In this document: positions 26,601 to 35,700 of the stretch, piece by piece
How the letters are laid out: each line of letters begins with the position of its first letter
Numbering within the stretch: position 1 is the first letter of the stretch
DNA from: Anseranas semipalmata
Taxonomy: Eukaryota; Chordata; Aves; Anseriformes; Anseranatidae
Length of the DNA stretch: 64,000 nt
Reading direction: 5' to 3'
Assembly: GCA_013399115.1 (NCBI GenBank)
Contig: VXAA01004297.1
Location: 700,560 to 764,559 of the forward strand
The notes under the pieces: generated by a model
Database searches by the model: none
What the model saw: only the letters and a program-made list of their open reading frames with translations
Told to the model about the DNA's origin: nothing
Position numbers and translations under genes: made by a program

Positions 26601-28887
26601 TCTTGAACACTGACAGGCATGGGGCATCAAGCACTTTGCTAGGAAGCCTGTTCCAGTGTTTGACCACCCTCATGGTAAAGAAATTTTTCTTCATGTCCAG
26701 TCTGAACCTCCCCTGGCGCAGCTTTGTGCCATTCCCATATGTCCTGTCATCTGTTACCAGGGAGAAGAGATCAACACCTCCCTCTCCATGTTCCCTCCTC
26801 AGGATGTTGTAGAGAGCCATAAGGTCACCTCTGAGCCTTCTCTTCTCCAGGCTAGACAACCCAAGTGTCCTCAGCCTCTCCTCATAGGACATGTCTTCCA
26901 GCCCTTTTACCAGCTTTGCTGCCCTCCTCTGGATGCTTTCAAGTACCTTAACATCCTTTTTCATATTGTGGAGCCCAGGCTGAAGACATTACTTCCACTG
27001 AACTTCACTATTCTTGGGGCAAGGCTGACTAGGGACTAGGTGTGGGCTAGATTTGGGGATCTCCCCCTTTTTCAGAAGCAAAGAGTGGAAAAAATGGTGG
27101 ACACAGAGACCAGAGCTGTCAGATGCTTTTGCAAGAGCAGGGTCTAGACAAGTTACCATGCTCGATGTATGGAGGCATTTCCCTTCAGGTTAAACTGGGA
27201 ACAGCCCTGGGGTTTTCTTACAACCTTCCTCTTCATCAGAGAGCCCCAGATCCCCCACTGAGATCATCTGGATGTATTTCCAGCCTGCCACTGCAAGAGC
27301 CTCAGGCACTGGCAGCACCTCAATCTCTCCCCTGTTCTGCCTCAAGCAAATAAACTACTTTGTTTTCATAAGACTGAAAACTGTTAGTTTACTTCAGGTC
27401 TCTGAGCAAAACACAGAGGGTCATCTATTTGAAACTTAATGACCTGTGAAGTAGAGAAGGTCAATCAAATGACCTTCTCTAATTTCTAGAAAACTAAAAA
27501 GCAACTGTATATACACTAGATGTTAGGATTTGTTTCAGCTTTATATACATACAGCAGGATTGTCGGTATGTTGTCATTAACATGGCTACATGGACTCTCT
27601 GTTGTAATAGTACTGTACAGTTGCACTGTTTTGAAGAGTTACGTTAAGCTCTCAAGTTACCTAAAGCATTAGCCAAGGATATTTGGCAGAATATGAGCCT
27701 TTCTAGTAAATTGTGTTTCTTGTAAATCCAGAAGCAAACTGTGAAGTGGATCGCTTTTAAAGATTGATGTCCATTTTTCAAAATTTCCTTTTTAATTATA
27801 GTTAGCTTAAAGCTTTATGACCTATAGTGTTCAGTTATAGTGCCTACATAAGTCTGCACTAAGGCATAACAACAGATTACTGGAGCAGCAGATAAATCCT
27901 CTTTGGCCTTTGGTTAAGAAATACTGCTTTTTAAAGAAATTTTATATACAGACAGATACAGATTTTTTTCTAATCACCCAAAGTCATCTCCTTTAGGTCA
28001 GCCAGGCTACTGGTGCAGAATTCACTGAACAGGCAACAAATCCAGTATACACCAGAATGTAGTTGTCAAACAACCCGGATACCTAGCACATGTACTGGGA
28101 GGTCACACATGAAGTCTAAAGGGAAATAAACCTCAGAACAAAAGCCATTAGAGACTGGGAAGTCATTCACCTTTGGCTTTCTCTGCTACTTGATACTGTT
28201 CTCACCCTGGAAGTATTAGTGCAATGTCTGAATGTTGTCGGCACCTGTCTCAGAGTCCAAAGTGTGAGGAGCAGCACACCTGCCTGTGCCACACGGCTCC
28301 CCACACAGGACTTTCAACAGTTTACTTATTTATTTTCCTTTTTTTTCCTCCTTTTTATTAACCTCATTATATTTTCTCTAATCATTTTCTTGTCCCAAGA
28401 TATTTTTCGTGGAACTGTGTCATGATCATTGCAACTTCTCTGTCTGCAGACTCCACGCTTCAAACTATGCATGACTGTAAAATCAGAGCTGATACTCTGC
28501 AGCCGTCCAGCTTCTGGCTTCTCTACTGCAACTGATAAAGATAAAATGCTGTTCCAAGTGTTGTCTGAATTGGCTGCTACTTTCAACACAAATGAAACCT
28601 GAGAGGAGTAATCAGGTTTTAAAAACTTTTCTTCAACGTCAGTAGGCAAGAACTGTTTTTTTTTTGAAGTCTTTTTTCTTTTGAAACTCAGGATTAAACA
28701 TACCTTGTAAGTAAGGAGCAGGAAGAGAGAATACAGTGTGTATGTAGATGAAACCCAGGTGAAAATTAACCCTTTTACATACCATCATCTTTTTATGATC
28801 TGGAAACTCAAGACCAAAATAGTCGCCTTCAACAAGGTTCAGGTGGTTGCAAACAGCATCATGCAAAACTTTCCCTGGAGCTCTTTG
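4338..28887 (-). CDS. FARP1: FARP1 (FERM-RhoGEF) gene, 11 exons, short-form 3' end; 5' exon(s) missing
   Basis: Coding segments (minus strand, in order): 28887-28783, 23730-23688, 22577-22499, 20250-20153, 15458-15344, 14174-14027, 11204-11109, 10590-10427, 8804-8736, 7966-7891, 5600-4338. Every intron has GT-AG ends and every join keeps phase; the sum is 2256 nt, or 751 residues plus stop. The product has the FERM F1 lobe (from about human residue 58), F2, F3, the FERM-adjacent region and a serine-rich tail. Known for the family: FARP1 is a neuronal membrane-associated scaffold and Rac1 GEF that works with SynCAM1 and class A plexins in dendrite and synapse growth. The FERM part seen here is near-identical to mammalian FARP1 as I recall it, and clearly closer to it than to FARP2 or FRMD7. 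No DH or PH exon is visible, so the form ending at 4338 would lack GEF activity. The start codon exon lies outside what I can find. Confidence 0.93.
5350..5367 (-). promoter_or_regulatory. FARP1: candidate internal 5' splice site for the DH-PH (long) isoform
   Basis: On the minus strand the sequence AAGCACAG/GTCCAGC places a GT directly after the codons for PST plus the first G of the next glycine codon. Exon 5600-5360 (241 nt) would then end in phase 1. The position equals the point where mammalian FARP1 changes exon (after QPSTG as I recall). The site is weak: CAG/GT is good but positions +3 to +6 (CCAG) depart from consensus, which fits regulated use. The acceptor partner is not in this window. 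Confidence 0.6.
6655..7092. repeat. degenerate minisatellite, core AGCTACTGGAGAGACC
   Basis: About eleven diverged copies of a (C)AGCTACTGGAGAGAC(C) core recur at irregular spacing of roughly 30-75 nt. Examples start near 6687, 6712, 6741, 6802, 6878, 6908, 6964, 7014, 7047 and 7079. Intervening parts reuse phrases such as GGTGTCTAAG and TCTAAG.CCAG, and include a GT/AC-alternating piece at 6927-6950. It is seen directly in the sequence. It is not a coding repeat, since no frame stays open across it. Confidence 0.7.
7229..7253. repeat. (TG)n(TA)n microsatellite
   Basis: Six TG units pass directly into about six TA units. It lies in the intron about 140 nt beyond the minisatellite. Confidence 0.9.
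7891..7966 (-). CDS. FARP1: FARP1 exon: post-FA linker ([20 protein letters not shown]...)
   Basis: 76 nt. The acceptor is TTATCTCCAG and the donor is [17 protein letters not shown] is conserved with mammals, then the protein diverges as expected for the disordered linker between the FERM-FA module and the DH domain. Confidence 0.92.
7967..8735 (-). other. FARP1 intron
   Basis: Bounded by a GTGAGA donor and TTATCTCCAG acceptor. Contains a poly-A run on the plus strand at about 8690-8703 near the donor. No other feature seen. Confidence 0.9.
8736..8804 (-). CDS. FARP1: FARP1 exon: FERM-adjacent segment ([20 protein letters not shown]...)
   Basis: 69 nt, split codons at both ends. The acceptor is TCTTCCAG and the donor is [18 protein letters not shown] is the conserved FA-domain core, known as a regulatory phosphorylation region in related band 4.1 proteins. 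The sequence appears identical to mammalian FARP1 as I recall it. Confidence 0.95.
8805..10426 (-). other. FARP1 intron
   Basis: Bounded by a GTGAGA donor and TCTTCCAG acceptor. Unique AT-rich sequence. I recognise no repeat or gene in it. Confidence 0.9.
10427..10590 (-). CDS. FARP1: FARP1 exon: end of F3 and start of FA ([20 protein letters not shown]...)
   Basis: 164 nt. The acceptor is CAACTTTCAG and the donor is GTGAGA. It encodes the C-terminal F3 helix ([17 protein letters not shown], the classic FERM closing helix) and the [17 protein letters not shown] motif that opens the FERM-adjacent region of FARP proteins. Confidence 0.96.
10591..11108 (-). other. FARP1 intron
   Basis: Bounded by a GTAAGT donor and CAACTTTCAG acceptor. 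No recognisable feature. Confidence 0.9.
11109..11204 (-). CDS. FARP1: FARP1 exon: F3 lobe strands ([20 protein letters not shown]...)
   Basis: 96 nt, 32 codons, phase 0. The acceptor is CGTCTGTAG and the donor is GTAAGT. It encodes the central F3 strands. The basic [15 protein letters not shown] run is the expected phosphoinositide and membrane-facing part of the lobe. Confidence 0.95.
11681..12092 (-). mobile_element. CR1 non-LTR retrotransposon, 5'-truncated 3' end
   Basis: The plus strand reads AATCACAGAATGGTCTGGGT... through CCAACCCCCCTGCCA, GGGATGGGGCATCCACA, CTGTTCCAGTGCCTCACCA and CCTTCTCTTCTCCAGGCTGA. This is the reverse complement of an avian CR1 3' UTR and the end of its ORF2. The element therefore lies on the minus strand, the same strand as FARP1. 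The 5' end breaks off near 12092, the usual result of incomplete target-primed reverse transcription. The coding remnant is broken. Confidence 0.95.
12570..12588. promoter_or_regulatory. palindromic nuclear-receptor-like half-site pair
   Basis: GAGGTCAG-AGA-CTGACCTC: perfect 8-bp arms with a 3-nt loop, giving AGGTCA and TGACCT separated by five bases. The pattern is seen directly. A role as a hormone response element is only a possibility, because IR5 is not a classic spacing. Confidence 0.3.
13041..13074. repeat. (TTG)n/(TTTG)n simple repeat
   Basis: TTG repeats pass into TTTG repeats and a T tract on the plus strand. It is simple sequence inside the intron. Confidence 0.85.
14027..14174 (-). 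CDS. FARP1: FARP1 exon: F2-F3 linker and start of F3 ([20 protein letters not shown]...)
   Basis: 148 nt. The acceptor is TTTCTCAAG and the donor is GTTAGA. It ends helix F2 ([17 protein letters not shown], the hallmark A..L..YG segment of FERM proteins) and starts the F3 PTB-like lobe ([15 protein letters not shown]). The protein appears identical to mammalian FARP1 across this exon as I recall it. Confidence 0.96.
14175..15343 (-). other. FARP1 intron
   Basis: Bounded by a GTAAGA donor and TTTCTCAAG acceptor. A short (TAA)n run is at 15315-15332 beside the donor. Nothing else recognised. Confidence 0.9.
15344..15458 (-). CDS. FARP1: FARP1 exon: F2 lobe ([20 protein letters not shown]...)
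   Basis: 115 nt. The acceptor is TCTCCATAG and the donor is GTAAGA. It encodes the acidic F2 helix EIGDFDE and the conserved NKYIPQQ turn. The final AT joins the leading G of the next exon to form a methionine codon where mammals have isoleucine. Confidence 0.95.
15459..20152 (-). other. FARP1 intron
   Basis: Bounded by a GTAAGT donor and TCTCCATAG acceptor. The largest frame (18032-18409, 125 codons, plus strand) has no recognisable domain and no supporting splice or codon signal. A short inverted repeat lies at 17297-17320. Otherwise unrecognised. Confidence 0.85.
17297..17320. repeat. short inverted repeat
   Basis: Perfect 9-bp arms ACTCCCTCT and AGAGGGAGT with a 6-nt loop. Polypurine/polypyrimidine arms. 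Function unknown and possibly chance. Confidence 0.6.
20153..20250 (-). CDS. FARP1: FARP1 exon: F2 lobe ([20 protein letters not shown]...)
   Basis: 98 nt with split codons at both ends. The acceptor is TTTTGCAG and the donor is GTAAGT. It encodes the first helices of the F2 lobe. [12 protein letters not shown] and ALLISHIVQ match mammalian FARP1 with one substitution that I noticed (TSTALL for TSAALL). Confidence 0.95.
20251..22498 (-). other. FARP1 intron
   Basis: Bounded by a GTTAGT donor and TTTTGCAG acceptor. The stretch 22140-22390 is less AT-rich, with small overlapping frames on both strands, none recognisable. No repeat identified. Confidence 0.85.
22499..22577 (-). CDS. FARP1: FARP1 exon: F1-F2 junction ([16 protein letters not shown]...)
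   Basis: 79 nt. I chose the acceptor TTTCCCCTAG at 22578, not the AG eight bases downstream, because only this choice restores the RRPKHVVV reading and phase. The donor is GTTAGT. It encodes the strand running into the start of the F2 (acyl-CoA-binding-like) lobe, [13 protein letters not shown]. Confidence 0.94.
22578..23687 (-). other. FARP1 intron
   Basis: Bounded by a GTAAGT donor and TTTCCCCTAG acceptor. No feature recognised. Confidence 0.9.
23688..23730 (-). CDS. FARP1: FARP1 exon: end of F1 lobe ([14 protein letters not shown])
   Basis: Small 43-nt exon, 14 codons plus one base. The acceptor is TTTTCAG and the donor is GTAAGT. The WLDLLKP motif closes the F1 ubiquitin-like fold in FERM proteins. 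The last base pairs with the first two bases of the next exon to make an arginine codon, giving IRRPK as in mammalian FARP1. Confidence 0.95.
24779..24810. repeat. inverted repeat with CpG in each arm
   Basis: Perfect 10-bp arms TTTGCGAAGG and CCTTCGCAAA separated by 12 nt. Each arm holds a CG in otherwise CpG-poor intron. Function unknown. Confidence 0.7.
26446..26502. repeat. (AGAAT)n pentanucleotide microsatellite
   Basis: About eleven AGAAT units with two changed units (AGAAG, AGAAC). It matches the expected 3' tail repeat of CR1 read on the opposite strand (ATTCT), so I infer growth from the retrotransposon tail. Confidence 0.9.
26446..26985 (-). mobile_element. CR1 retrotransposon 3' fragment with open ORF2 remnant
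   Basis: Reverse complement of an avian CR1 end. Minus-strand frame 26964-26566 stays open for 132 codons and shows the CR1 ORF2 C-terminal signatures: [55 protein letters not shown] and HWNRLPSKV. The reverse transcriptase catalytic part is absent because of 5' truncation near 26985, so this copy cannot move on its own. The 3' side ends in the expanded (AGAAT)n stretch at 26446-26502. Confidence 0.95.
27440..27480. promoter_or_regulatory. AGGTCA/TGACCT cluster in an 11-bp-arm inverted repeat
   Basis: TGACCT at 27440-27445 is followed by AGAGAAGGTCA (27453-27463), a 6-nt loop and TGACCTTCTCT (27470-27480). The two arms are perfect complements. The sequence thus holds three copies of the nuclear-receptor half-site hexamer within 41 bases. 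Regulatory function is inference. Confidence 0.35.
28783..28887 (-). CDS. FARP1: FARP1 exon: FERM F1 lobe ([20 protein letters not shown]...)
   Basis: 105 nt, 35 codons, phase 0 at both ends. The acceptor is TTCTTACAG with a T-rich tract and the donor is GTATGT. It encodes the ubiquitin-like F1 core, including [13 protein letters not shown], which is a signature of the FARP/FRMD7 group. It differs from the mammalian protein I recall mainly at LHD for LLD and KMM for KIT. This is the most upstream coding exon I can find in the window. Confidence 0.95.
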
Positions 28888-31800
28888 CTGTAAGAAAAAA
28901 AAAAGCCTAGGGTTAAGTGCTGCAGACCAACAAAGATGCTTTTAATTAGTGGCAGAAAAATTACTATGCTAAGAAGTTGTCCAGCAAACAACACTGCCAA
29001 TACAACTTACAAAATCAGTGGTTATTCCAACCATACCCACAGGGCAGCTGAAAATAATTACTCTAATTTTAAAGCTATGGAAAATATCCATCCATCCCTG
29101 GATGGCAGCTAAGAATGAACCTTTAGTGTGTTTTTGGTTTTGAGAGAAAAATACCATAAAATAGAAAACTACTATGAGGCACTGAGGCTGGTCAAGGCTC
29201 CTATATGCTACTCTCACAAGTAAATGAGTAAATCTGAGGATTTCAGAGCAAGCATTTCCTTCCACACTGTAAAAGTCTTCCCACTACAAAGACCAGATGT
29301 TCTAGCCCAATATTAGCTCCCAGAGCCACAGTTTTGCTGATTGTAAGGATTCTTCTCATCAGCACATCAGTTAAATCCACACCTGCAGCAAATATTGCAA
29401 ATTACAGCTCACCAGCAATTCTTTGGCAAAAAGACCCACACTTTTTCAGTATAAAAAGGCCAATCACTGAAATCAAATATTTTTGTTCTTTGCAGAAATG
29501 CACCTTTTTTAACTCAAGAGTCCCTGAAAAAGAGATCTCCAGTCACTTGAGAATAAATAATAGCCCACTAAATAGCACAAATTCCACCATTACAAGAGAC
29601 CCATGTTCCTAATCACACTCTGACCAAGTGCCCTTGCACTCAACCTACAGACTCGCCCTTTCCCTTTCTGCCCAGTAAATAATTATTAGAGCAAAATGAA
29701 ACAGCAGTAACAGAGTGAACAAAAGAAAACAGGCAGGCAGTTGGGCTGGTCAGCTGAGTCAGAAAGGACAAACCTGAGCCCAGGTGCCTGCACCTCCTGG
29801 CCATGCCCTTACCAACAGGCTTAATGCTGTTATTATCCCAAATTTGTCATTACAGAGTTTGGTCTTTGTTTCACTGTGATACCAAAAAAACAAATCCCCA
29901 AGTTTTTCCACCTAATTCCACTAGGGTAATCCCTGGTTTCCAGCCACAACCCTAAGCACAAAGTATCTCTCCAAAGGAAATTTATCTAACATTGTCTAAT
30001 ATGAATTGTGGAAAGTAAATACGCAGCAGTGAGGCTTACACCAGGGCAATTGAAAGGATGCCCTTTTTCTCAGTGGTGCAGGACGCAATGACCCGACCCA
30101 TCAAGGCTGGCTGGTTTTGAGAGTGAAGTTGCGAGGAAAAAGCCGAGTCCACCTCCATAGGAACTTGTTGAGCAGGTTTTTGCCCAAGGTACTCATGTTG
30201 CCTCTAGCAGACCTGTTGCTTTATTAACTGTTTGTTAATGTTACCCATAGCAAACATTAGCATTACGAATACTGTCAGAAAACAGATCAAGAACAATCAG
30301 AGATAGCAGTACTAATTTTTTAAGCATTAGTCACAACCAACCTTGCAGTAACTAAAATAATTCATCCTAAAGTGCCAAATAAGAGGATACAGAAAGAGAG
30401 AGGAAAAAAAGGAATCTTTTTTTCTAGAGAGAGCACTCTTGATCTGACGCAATGCCATGTAAACTAAAACTCAAGTGCCAATATATTTGAATAGCCTCAC
30501 TTCATGTTCTCCAGCTTTGTTACACTGAAAACATCTGTGATGGCCAACACCCAGCCTGCACCAGCGCCTGAGCCTCGTGTGTTCTAGCTTCTAACAAAGT
30601 TCCCACATTTTCCACTCCGTCTCTCACTGCACATAGGCACACCCAAACATATGTCGTCTCTTAATGAAAGAGCTTCCCGGTAAGTGCATTTTGTTAGAGG
30701 CAACAGAATAATATTAAAAAGGCACTCGATCTAGTGTAATAACTATATTAGTTTACTGCACTGAAAATATGCTTAGAAATGACTTAGAAACTCCAGGCAA
30801 ATGCCCCTGCTGCTAGAGGGCAGAAGGACATGGTTAGGAGCCCTCCTCACAGCAAGAGTCGGAGGACATCGCTTTCGTCCACGTGCACCACCAGAAAAAT
30901 GGAAATGTGACTGTGCATACTTATGCATCTTACTGAAGTACCTGATGGACTCCTCTCTGGCAAAGGTCAAACTGCATCGCTCCTGCCAGGAAAAAAGGTG
31001 CCTCTGGGAACATGCAGGTATTGGACCAACAGGAGAAGATGCAGAGCCCACCTGCGCTACCCCACCGTACAAGGTTAGAGCTAAGAGAGCAAGCCTGCCT
31101 GACCTCAGACCACGAGTAAAAGCAGCTAATTAAAACCTGCCATGTGTTTTCCTAAGGGTTTTTTTTTGTTACTTATATACATTTAGACAACAGAACGGCA
31201 GTCTTGTAGCATTTATGTCACTCAGCATTTTCTGAAGTGTGTCTCAGTAACACGAAATGCTTCTTACTCAAGTATTTGTAAATAAGATTATTATTCTAAA
31301 CTCATCTTAGCTTTGATCAGTCTAAGTCAAAATAAAATCTGGCAGTTTATCCGAGCAGAAACACTGCACATATAAAATCCACTGAGATTTAGAGTCTGAT
31401 GACACTCCTGGTCATGCAGGACCAGAAGGAGAAGTACAACATCCAGAAATGCAGGAACTCTCTGGCCTTACAGAGATGTTGATTCAGTGCAGTTCCATGA
31501 CGTCCTTACTAAAAAATTTAAACACAATAAATTAAAATCTCAGCCTGCTGGATAACGAACCAAAACAGCAGTCACTGGGGTCGCAGGAAACAGCAGCTGA
31601 CAGAGGAAGCATTCAGGATCAATTGTGCCACACCAGTGACAGCATGTGCAGCCAGCAGTTGTGTCTGACTTCAACGTGCTTACAAGGCTTATGGGACAGC
31701 ACAAGCCTTCTCCAGAACACGGGAGGCATTTTCCAACCTGCACGCGTGGACTTGCTGTCACCTCTGTCTCAGCCGCTGAGCACAAGGCAAAGCTTCATCG

Positions 31801-32461
31801 GCTCCCGTCCCATGGCTCTGTGGCTGCACCTGCATCTCACAAGCCACAGCCTGGCCACTTTCCCTGCTCCACGCTGGTGTGGGCCTGATCCATGAGGGCC
31901 CAAGAACTCCCAATAGTTCTGCATGTATGTAAGGCTGTGGAGTGGGAACAGGCTGTGCTACCACCTGTGCTACAGAAGGGCCTTTCCCTGCCGCAGCGCA
32001 AAAGCACAAGCCATTTCCCATTAGATGACCATCATGAAAGCTTCATACACTGGGTTGAGGGAAGGCTCAGAAGGTCATCAATGTGGCCAGAGACTGAGGG
32101 CAGAGGGAAGGGGAGCCAGGAGACCCATCTCCTGCTCTCCCTGAGCCTCATCAAGTAAGAGCTTGCACCAGGGAGGGAAAGAGCTGACCTGAAGGTGAAG
32201 ATCAAGAGGATGATGAGACACGCAAGTGGGATGTTAATATGGATGCTGCCGCGATGAAGGCTGGTGCCAAGACCATACCTCCAGACCATTAGCTGCTGTG
32301 GATGCCCCCCAGCTGGAAGACAGTGAGGGAAAGGAAGCAGAAACATACAGCATATTGATGGAATACAAGTAGAGTTCACGTGCAACTCCCAGGAGCTGGG
32401 AAGCAGCTGCAGCAGGTGGCAGTTCCCTGCTCCTATTTTTGTTGACAGCCAGATTCATATA

Positions 32462-32720
32462 TAATCATAGAATCATAGAAGCATTGAGGCTGGAAAAGAC
32501 CTTCAAGATCATCAAGTCCAAACATCAACCTGACTGACCAAGTCCCATCACTAAACCATGTCCCTTAGTGCGACATTCACACGTCTCTTAAATACCTCCA
32601 GGGACTCCATCACTTCCGTATGCAGTCTGTTCCAATGCTTGAGCTTCCTCTCCAAGCAGGAATCCTTCCTAATATTCAATCTAATCCTCCCGTGGGACAA
32701 CTTGAGACTGTTAATCAATG
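32462..32720 (-). mobile_element. CR1 retrotransposon 3' end, 5'-truncated
   Basis: The plus strand starts AATCATAGAATCATAGAAGC and contains GGCTGGAAAAGACCTTCAAG and ATCATCAAGTCCAAA. The minus-strand translation keeps LKLSHGRIRLNIRKDSCLER, KLKHWNRL and the terminal VNVALRDMV of CR1 ORF2. The 5' boundary near 32720 is approximate. Confidence 0.92.
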
Positions 32721-35700
32721 AAGAAAGACTGCAGCTCCTGAGGGCAATGCTTCCTATCCCAAAACACCCATCTAAGGCAGTGAACTTCACCATCATTGGC
32801 AGTGAACTTTTCCTAAGCAATATAGTTGTACTCTTTTACTCTTGATGACAAGTAGCCCAGACACCTGTTTTACAGAGTTCAGTTTAGACGAGGTGAATCC
32901 CAGCCATACTGACAGCAGGGAATTACTGTTATTCTCTTGAGGTGGTATTTAGCTACACCAAAATAACACTCTAATTTTATTGCAGTGAAAAGAAGCTCAC
33001 TGATTTCAAGCTACACATCCTTATTGCTTAATGCATTTTGAACTGGCCTTTCATTTAGTGCTGTGAAATTACATTTTAAAAGTCACTTTACGTTTTCAGG
33101 GAACGTCAGGCCACTAACTTCTAAATTATGAATAATGTGCATCACATTTAGCTGCAAGCTATGAAGATACCCGAAGTAGCCTGCCTTACGCATTGTGCAT
33201 TCAGCATTTGCTGTCTGTTCATTATTTCAATCGTATTCAATTCACCCTCCCTCTCCTCCCACCAAAATCCAAAACAGTAAGTTGCTTATGATCTTCCAGT
33301 GGTGAATATTTTAATAGATTTAACATTTCTTTAATGTTCCAGAGATCTCCAATCATTAAAAATAAGGTCCCTCTACATACTGGTTTAGACCATTCTTTGG
33401 CATAGACCGCAATACAGATTTTTTTTAAAGGAAATTCATAGCAATATCTGGAAGATTTCCAAGACTTGAAAATAAGGGAGTTTGGACATATTCTTCCCAT
33501 CCCACTAGCAATTCATTTAGCAATTATTTCACTAACCCTCTACCAAATCAATGTGTCAGCTTATGACCGAACAGTGATTTTAACATTTTTCTGTCTAGCC
33601 AACTTTCACTGAAAGGTTTTTTGTCTGTTTGTTTTTACATTACTGAGCAGTAACACCACATTAAAAAAAATAAACAGGTTCTTTGGAACACCTAAAAAGT
33701 ATGTCCCATCAGTATTTTGGTCAAAGTAAGAGAGAGCTTCATGTGGAAACATAGGTTATTCTGTTTGCTTCTCTTCTTCCTCAAAACTGCTGCAAACGGA
33801 CCAGAAAAAAGTTTTTGTTTTGTTTTTAATTACACTTGCTAGTGCATTAGTAACAGCTGATAAGGAGAGAAAATAATTCCTTTACATTCATCATTCACAC
33901 TCGCCACAATATAAAGTGAGACATTTCTTTCCCTAATGTCCTGTTCCTGTCACATTTTGAGTGCTCCAAACTGAAATGTGACAATTTGGTCAAGATAAAT
34001 ATTTTATGAATACTTAAATATTATGTTGTACAACATTTAAATACAAAGTTTAAAATTTTATTTGTTCTTTCAGTAAAAATTGCCCTAAAAAAAACTTGTA
34101 TTTCAGTTTAGTGTGATTTCCAAATTATTTTATACTTCAGTTTAACAACTGAATTGAAATGATAGTGAAAACTTTGCCCAGTATTTTCATGAGTACTTCT
34201 GAAGTCATACATAGCCACAATCAATACTAAAAATAACAACCCCACATTCTTAACAGCGTGAATTTTCTCAGTATTCAAAGTTGTTAAAAATTATATATGT
34301 ATCTACAGCTCTAAAAGGAAGAAAAACCAACAAGTGTTCATGATAAGCTAATAGGGTAAAAACAACCTCAAAGATGAGACTGAACAACAGGGTTCTTAAA
34401 CAAATAACCCTGACAAAATTTGTACTTCAAAGTAGGCTTGAAAACTACTCACAGGAGAACAATGCTGCCAGCATCTGAAGACAAATTTCATATTTTATCC
34501 GGTTCTCCTTTCTGCCATAAAATGAAATGCATATTTCATACATAAAAAAGTCTACTGCTCAAAGTGTGAGTTAAAAGCAATAAGCACTGATCTGGGTGTT
34601 GTTGCTCTGGACCTAACACTGCCAAGACACTTGGAGATGAGATCCTCTCCTCTCCTCGCTTTCGAAGTGTAGGTGTTAATCCTATAGGAAGGATTAGATG
34701 ATTATAAAAATAGCTTTAGACCATAAAGATAGCTCTTACACCTGGGCTTACTAGTTTTTGCTTTACTGTTCAGCTTAGGCTGGTAAGTCTTGAAGAAGTG
34801 GGATTCACCCCCACTATACACCAGGACCAAGTAATAGCCTGCTCCTGCTGGGACACAGGAATGGGGATTTAAAAAAATGATCGCAGTCTGTCACGCTTTT
34901 CATACCAAAAGCCAGTGCATCGGGGTCCCAGGGCACACACTCCCGGACTGGCAGAGAAGAGAAGTCACACCTTCAAATGGAGCACCAGGCACTCCTGCCG
35001 CTACTTCTAAGCATGCGGACCCTCACTTTGCACCTACAGCCACAAGGCATCTACCCAGTTTGGAGGGATGATGTCGAAGGGGCACACCTTCATGATAACC
35101 TAAAGGCACCCCATTGCTTTTAAGATATTTTCCGCTACAGTGTAGTTGAAGGCTGCACGCCTGGCACGTAGCCCACATGCTTTTGCACAGACTGCGTGCT
35201 TACCCTCAAAGGCAGGATTGACGCCAAATGGAGTAACAAAATAAGTCTCTTATACCGCATTAAAAAGGCAATTGATCATCTGCCGTGTGTGTACAATAAG
35301 ACTATTTAGTGCTCCTTTCTTTTTAGATTTCAGTGGACTGCTTTCCTACTTTATACTCTCCACATAAGCCGTATTCCCTTTAATACCAGTGCTTGCCTTT
35401 CATAGTCTCTGATGTGCAGTTTTATTCTTTGCTTGATTTTGTTGGTGGCGACAGGTTTTTTAAACAGCATGACTGTAAGACATGATGCTTTTTACTTCAG
35501 GTTTGTTTTACTTCAAATATCTGTCTGCAAAAAAATATGCAGCAGCAAAGTTAACTCTTTTTTTCCCCACCTATCAGTTATGACAAACAAGACGATTTCA
35601 AAAATGACTATTTTAGGAATGTGTTTACTAACCAAAAATTAACACAGCAAACAATTATTGAGGCAAAAATACAGAGGAGGAATTTAATAATCATCTCATT

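Larger units (their letters stand above)
23731..28782 (-). other. FARP1 intron with CR1 and inverted repeats
   Basis: Bounded by a GTATGT donor and TTTTCAG acceptor. Contains inverted repeats at 24779-24810 and 27453-27480 and the CR1 copy with pentanucleotide tail at 26446-26985. The remaining sequence is unrecognised. Confidence 0.88.

Noticed and set aside
26656..27039. 127-codon plus-strand frame.
   Set aside because: It is the antisense shadow of the CR1 ORF2 remnant.
4338..28887. The gene might be FRMD7 or FARP2 rather than FARP1.
   Set aside because: The FERM and FA exons match recalled FARP1 nearly residue for residue ([46 protein letters not shown]). FRMD7 differs at many of these positions, and the QPSTG linker is FARP1-specific as far as I recall.
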